From NCBI GenBank assembly GCA_947466075.1, contig CANIBP010000008.1:62001-126000 (forward strand): DNA of 64,000 nt. Reading direction: 5' to 3'. The DNA comes from Verrucomicrobiaceae bacterium (GTDB lineage: Bacteria; Verrucomicrobiota; Verrucomicrobiia; Verrucomicrobiales; Verrucomicrobiaceae). The notes under the pieces are model-generated. The model was not told the DNA's origin. It saw only the letters and a list, made by a program, of their open reading frames with translations, and did no database searches. A program made the translations under genes and the position numbers. Shown piece by piece: positions 62,601-64,000 of this stretch; position 1 is the stretch's first letter; the number at the start of each line of letters is the position of its first letter.

Positions 62601-63495
62601 CATGCTCAAAATCCCGCAGAACGAAACGTGGCCCGGAGCCTGGGACATGAGCATCGGCGCGGACTACAACCGCACCTTCGACCAGCCGACGAACCGCGCC
62701 AGCTTCGTCATGACGCACTGGCAGGAGCACGAGGAATTCGCCGAGACACTGGAGCCGCGCGACGGCTGGCCGCGCCCCTTCCAGATGACTTACCAAGCCC
62801 TGCCGAATGGCGACAACGCCCGCGAAGTCTTCACGCAAAACCTCCTCACCACCGACCCCGAACTGGTCATGTGGGGCTTCTGCGATCTCGTCATCCAGAC
62901 CGGCCACGAGCATGAGCTGCGCGAGTTTGCCCGCGTGCTGCGCTCCTTGCCCAAAGCCAAACTCCTGCCCGCGCTCGACACCAGTTTGCAAGGCAACCTC
63001 GTCCTCCGCGAAGTGCGCGACGGCGGCAAGCTCTGGTTCATCGCCGCCAATCCCGGCTACTGGCGGCTGACCGCCGAAGTCTATGTCACGGGTGCCAAAG
63101 CCATCCGCGATGCTGCCAGCGGAGCCATCACCGCCGAGAGCGCCGCGAATGGCAACACCATCCTCAAGCTCGCGCTCAAGCCCTACGAAGTCCGCGCCTT
63201 CGTCGTTGATGAAGCGAATGCCAAACTCCACGGCTGGAAAAACGACGCCATCGCCGAAGCCGATCTCACGCACATGCGCACCGGCGTTTCCGACGCCGAA
63301 GCTATCCTCGCCAACAAAGCCCGCGCCGCGAAGCTGCTGCCCGCCGAGCGCGAGTTCATGGCCACGCAGATCGCCGAAATCAAAACCGCGCTTGCCGCGC
63401 AGCACATCGCCAAAGCCTGGAGCCTCGTCACCGACTCACGCTTCTGGATCAACACCCGAGCTCGCATGGTGCCGATGCGGGCAGCGGTGAAGTGA
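59662..63495 (+). CDS. Large secreted protein, putative glycosidase of unrecognised family
   Basis: A 1277-residue protein with signal peptide MKHRLTLTALLLTPLASLHA. Residues about 200-330 resemble the jelly-roll domain preceding alpha-L-rhamnosidase-type catalytic domains (WWRKEFTLPPG, then LLKPGTNAIALHVARNG). Beta-sandwich domains follow to about 620. The region about 640-1090 is barrel-like (MGCLQYFESNTAF, IQVIASLEYVCHQSF, FLGVNYTPFSGGDWLP). The C-terminus is helical. I do not recognise a named glycoside hydrolase family, and no catalytic residues can be assigned. The gene sits in a run of carbohydrate-active genes. Confidence 0.7.
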   Translation: MKHRLTLTALLLTPLASLHAAQPLTTGTLFDASALVGPPHEEVFPARDGKAEWMFAEPVNKITPASVGSLSMAEGHLQFTLRKEGALIGWGNYEGKQPHAERVHLWTGPMTVNVLMKVSAPVTTTFLPWCDGMAGGKVPESKTVRAANRKRSKPEGVHAKVAASAEWQTVTFKTDSIKHSDGFELEFAGAEGATVMLKSVRFSREMHAGWWRKEFTLPPGKIWRAVAEVGMMCSLAVNGQTVPSANGMRIRPSFNFANGEMFDCEALDLAPLLKPGTNAIALHVARNGAAPYVYATLSVVMESGEVMRVMSDGSWKYDALAPLAAAAKVSTAGFDDAAWVAATARKGAALNYKAPTSRPAYVGLMVIENAAEPYLFYRDTAPVEFAVKTPPGLSGTQIEWRVQQFKDGNYADSTSGITKDSRIKAGTLSRGVYLLHATLKRGSEVLEQRIPEPFVVVGKVPMREVAGDTVTDGLDLALEAEIDYTKPDGAIPWQEVGGKRGSNVLVTKPTITERNGLRYRETEPEQGALISHRYTFQHPGDFYLMELEFPDDAERWFGVSCTSAMAPHTSKDGPATWTGQKYPLTGKMKTMQWIHRPDPGAAAINLSNLQRDTTAAASRLRIQHIRNGLPALKFSDAGARMIGQYTERTSSIGGFGKTFGFHTEPQQETKMGQTTRDNDPVLMMCRELAYNLDAAEHYAQWLRFTGQNLHVMGCLQYFESNTAFTAPGGAKDSRCLPDLHDVAMRVFGENGIQVIASLEYVCHQSFIREFAVNDGEVALGADTVYLVNKDGKQPWNWLGRYGMNFLHPRIESNMIQIARDLQLKFAGQPNFLGVNYTPFSGGDWLPSFTTQGWRDPLDSSFDDITAARFTSETGVKLPGAAKDPQRFAQRAEFLLAPAMKERWLQWRCEKTRDFFTKMQRELNAKHNFISLYVAHTKEMQTSGLTPRDYLRQFGWSPEVYQNQSGLWFPKWTHATQRYASMLKIPQNETWPGAWDMSIGADYNRTFDQPTNRASFVMTHWQEHEEFAETLEPRDGWPRPFQMTYQALPNGDNAREVFTQNLLTTDPELVMWGFCDLVIQTGHEHELREFARVLRSLPKAKLLPALDTSLQGNLVLREVRDGGKLWFIAANPGYWRLTAEVYVTGAKAIRDAASGAITAESAANGNTILKLALKPYEVRAFVVDEANAKLHGWKNDAIAEADLTHMRTGVSDAEAILANKARAAKLLPAEREFMATQIAEIKTALAAQHIAKAWSLVTDSRFWINTRARMVPMRAAVK

Positions 63496-63510
63496 TTTCA
63501 ATTTTACCCA

Positions 63511-64000
63511 ATGAAACACACCCTCACACTCCTCACCGCCCTGCTGCTCGCACCACTCGCCTTGCTCCACGCCGCCGATGTGCCAGCTACTGAGCCCGTC
63601 GCCATCGTTGCATTCGGAGACTCGACCACGGCGGTGCGTGGCTCAACGAAGGTCTATGCCTCGGTCCTGCAGGAGGAATTGCACAATGTCCGAGTCATCA
63701 ATGCGGGCGTGGGCGGAAACACGACGGAGATGGGTCGCAAGCGCTTCGATCAAGACGTGCTGAGACATCAACCGCAGATCGCGATCATCCAGTTTGGCAT
63801 CAATGACTCCGCAGTGGACGTCTGGAAGACGCCGCCGACTGCGGAGCCGAGGGTTTCGTTGGAGCGCTATGAGGCGAACTTGCGGCATTTCGTTCAGACA
63901 TTGAAATCCAAGAACGCACGCGTGGTGCTGATGACACCCAATCCGCTGCGCTGGACGCCGAAGCTGAAGGAGATATATGGCAAGCCTCCTTACCAGCCAG
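63511..64000 (+). CDS. SGNH/GDSL hydrolase, N-terminal part (cut by window edge)
   Basis: At least 163 residues, open at the window end. Signal peptide MKHTLTLLTALLL onward is nearly identical at DNA level to that of the DUF4838 gene. Block I reads AFGDSTT (nucleophile Ser), block II GVGGNTTEMG, and block III QFGINDSA, as in SGNH esterases. Such enzymes often remove acetyl groups from polysaccharides. It lies 15 bases after the 1277-residue gene, so it belongs to the same operon. Confidence 0.88.
   Translation, partial: MKHTLTLLTALLLAPLALLHAADVPATEPVAIVAFGDSTTAVRGSTKVYASVLQEELHNVRVINAGVGGNTTEMGRKRFDQDVLRHQPQIAIIQFGINDSAVDVWKTPPTAEPRVSLERYEANLRHFVQTLKSKNARVVLMTPNPLRWTPKLKEIYGKPPYQP

Noticed and set aside
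1..64000. CRISPR arrays, tRNA or rRNA genes, transposons
   Set aside because: No spaced direct repeats, no cloverleaf or rRNA-like stretches and no transposase frames were seen by eye.

Overview
The window looks like chromosome of a Verrucomicrobiota bacterium (Verrucomicrobiales type; inferred from gene content, not from a marker gene). It is GC-rich and densely coded. It is dominated by exported protein families that are expanded in Verrucomicrobiota and Planctomycetota: Tat-exported DUF1501 and DUF1552 proteins, DUF1549/DUF1553 and DUF1592-type planctomycete cytochromes, ceramidase-like hydrolases, DUF1080, DUF4838 and exported Gfo/Idh/MocA oxidoreductases. I see no tRNA, rRNA, CRISPR array, transposase or phage gene.

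Layout. 1-750 (-): 5' part of sbcC. 1004-12073 (+): DUF1501 with a kelch protein; a DUF1549/DUF1553 protein that has lost its first heme motif, followed by DUF1501; an SBBP beta-propeller; another DUF1501; a ceramidase-like hydrolase; and a C-terminal DUF1501 stub. 12075-18211 (-): a complete DUF1549/1553, DUF1592, DUF1552 operon. 18292-25484: a second DUF1592 and DUF1552 pair (+) split by an opposite-strand GH81 glucanase, ending in a ceramidase-like gene. 25569-29112 (-): DUF1501, D-aminoacylase-like, DUF1080 operon. 29309-44055: single genes and small units, including a 3D-domain lipoprotein, ceramidase-like, VCBS and GH84-like proteins, two Tat-exported Gfo/Idh/MocA proteins, DUF1501, an HpcH/HpaI aldolase, a ceramidase/alpha-beta-hydrolase fusion, a small membrane protein and a zinc phospholipase C-like protein with a damaged N-terminus. 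44194-55411: DUF1549/1553, PPC-domain protein and WD40 cytochrome, then an opposite-strand toxin-antitoxin pair, then DUF1501, ceramidase-like and Gfo/Idh/MocA. 55588-64000: a run of secreted carbohydrate-active proteins (DUF4838 plus CBM9-like, Asp-box sialidase-like, a 1277-residue putative glycosidase and an SGNH hydrolase cut by the window end).

How they may work together (inference). The Sec-exported multi-domain cytochromes and the Tat-exported DUF1501/1552 proteins recur as partners and probably act outside the cytoplasmic membrane on complex polymers. Ceramidase-like hydrolases follow DUF1501/1552 genes three times. Lys/Ala-rich coiled coils inserted into several of the cytochrome-cluster proteins could assemble them. 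A four-times-repeated CGTAGGTTT box just upstream of DUF1501 or DUF1549/1553 genes suggests a shared promoter type, in three cases placed so that transcripts would be nearly leaderless. There is also visible remodelling: a truncated DUF1501, a heme-motif deletion, operons split by GH81 and by a toxin-antitoxin pair, and a signal-peptide coding segment repeated in front of unrelated enzymes.
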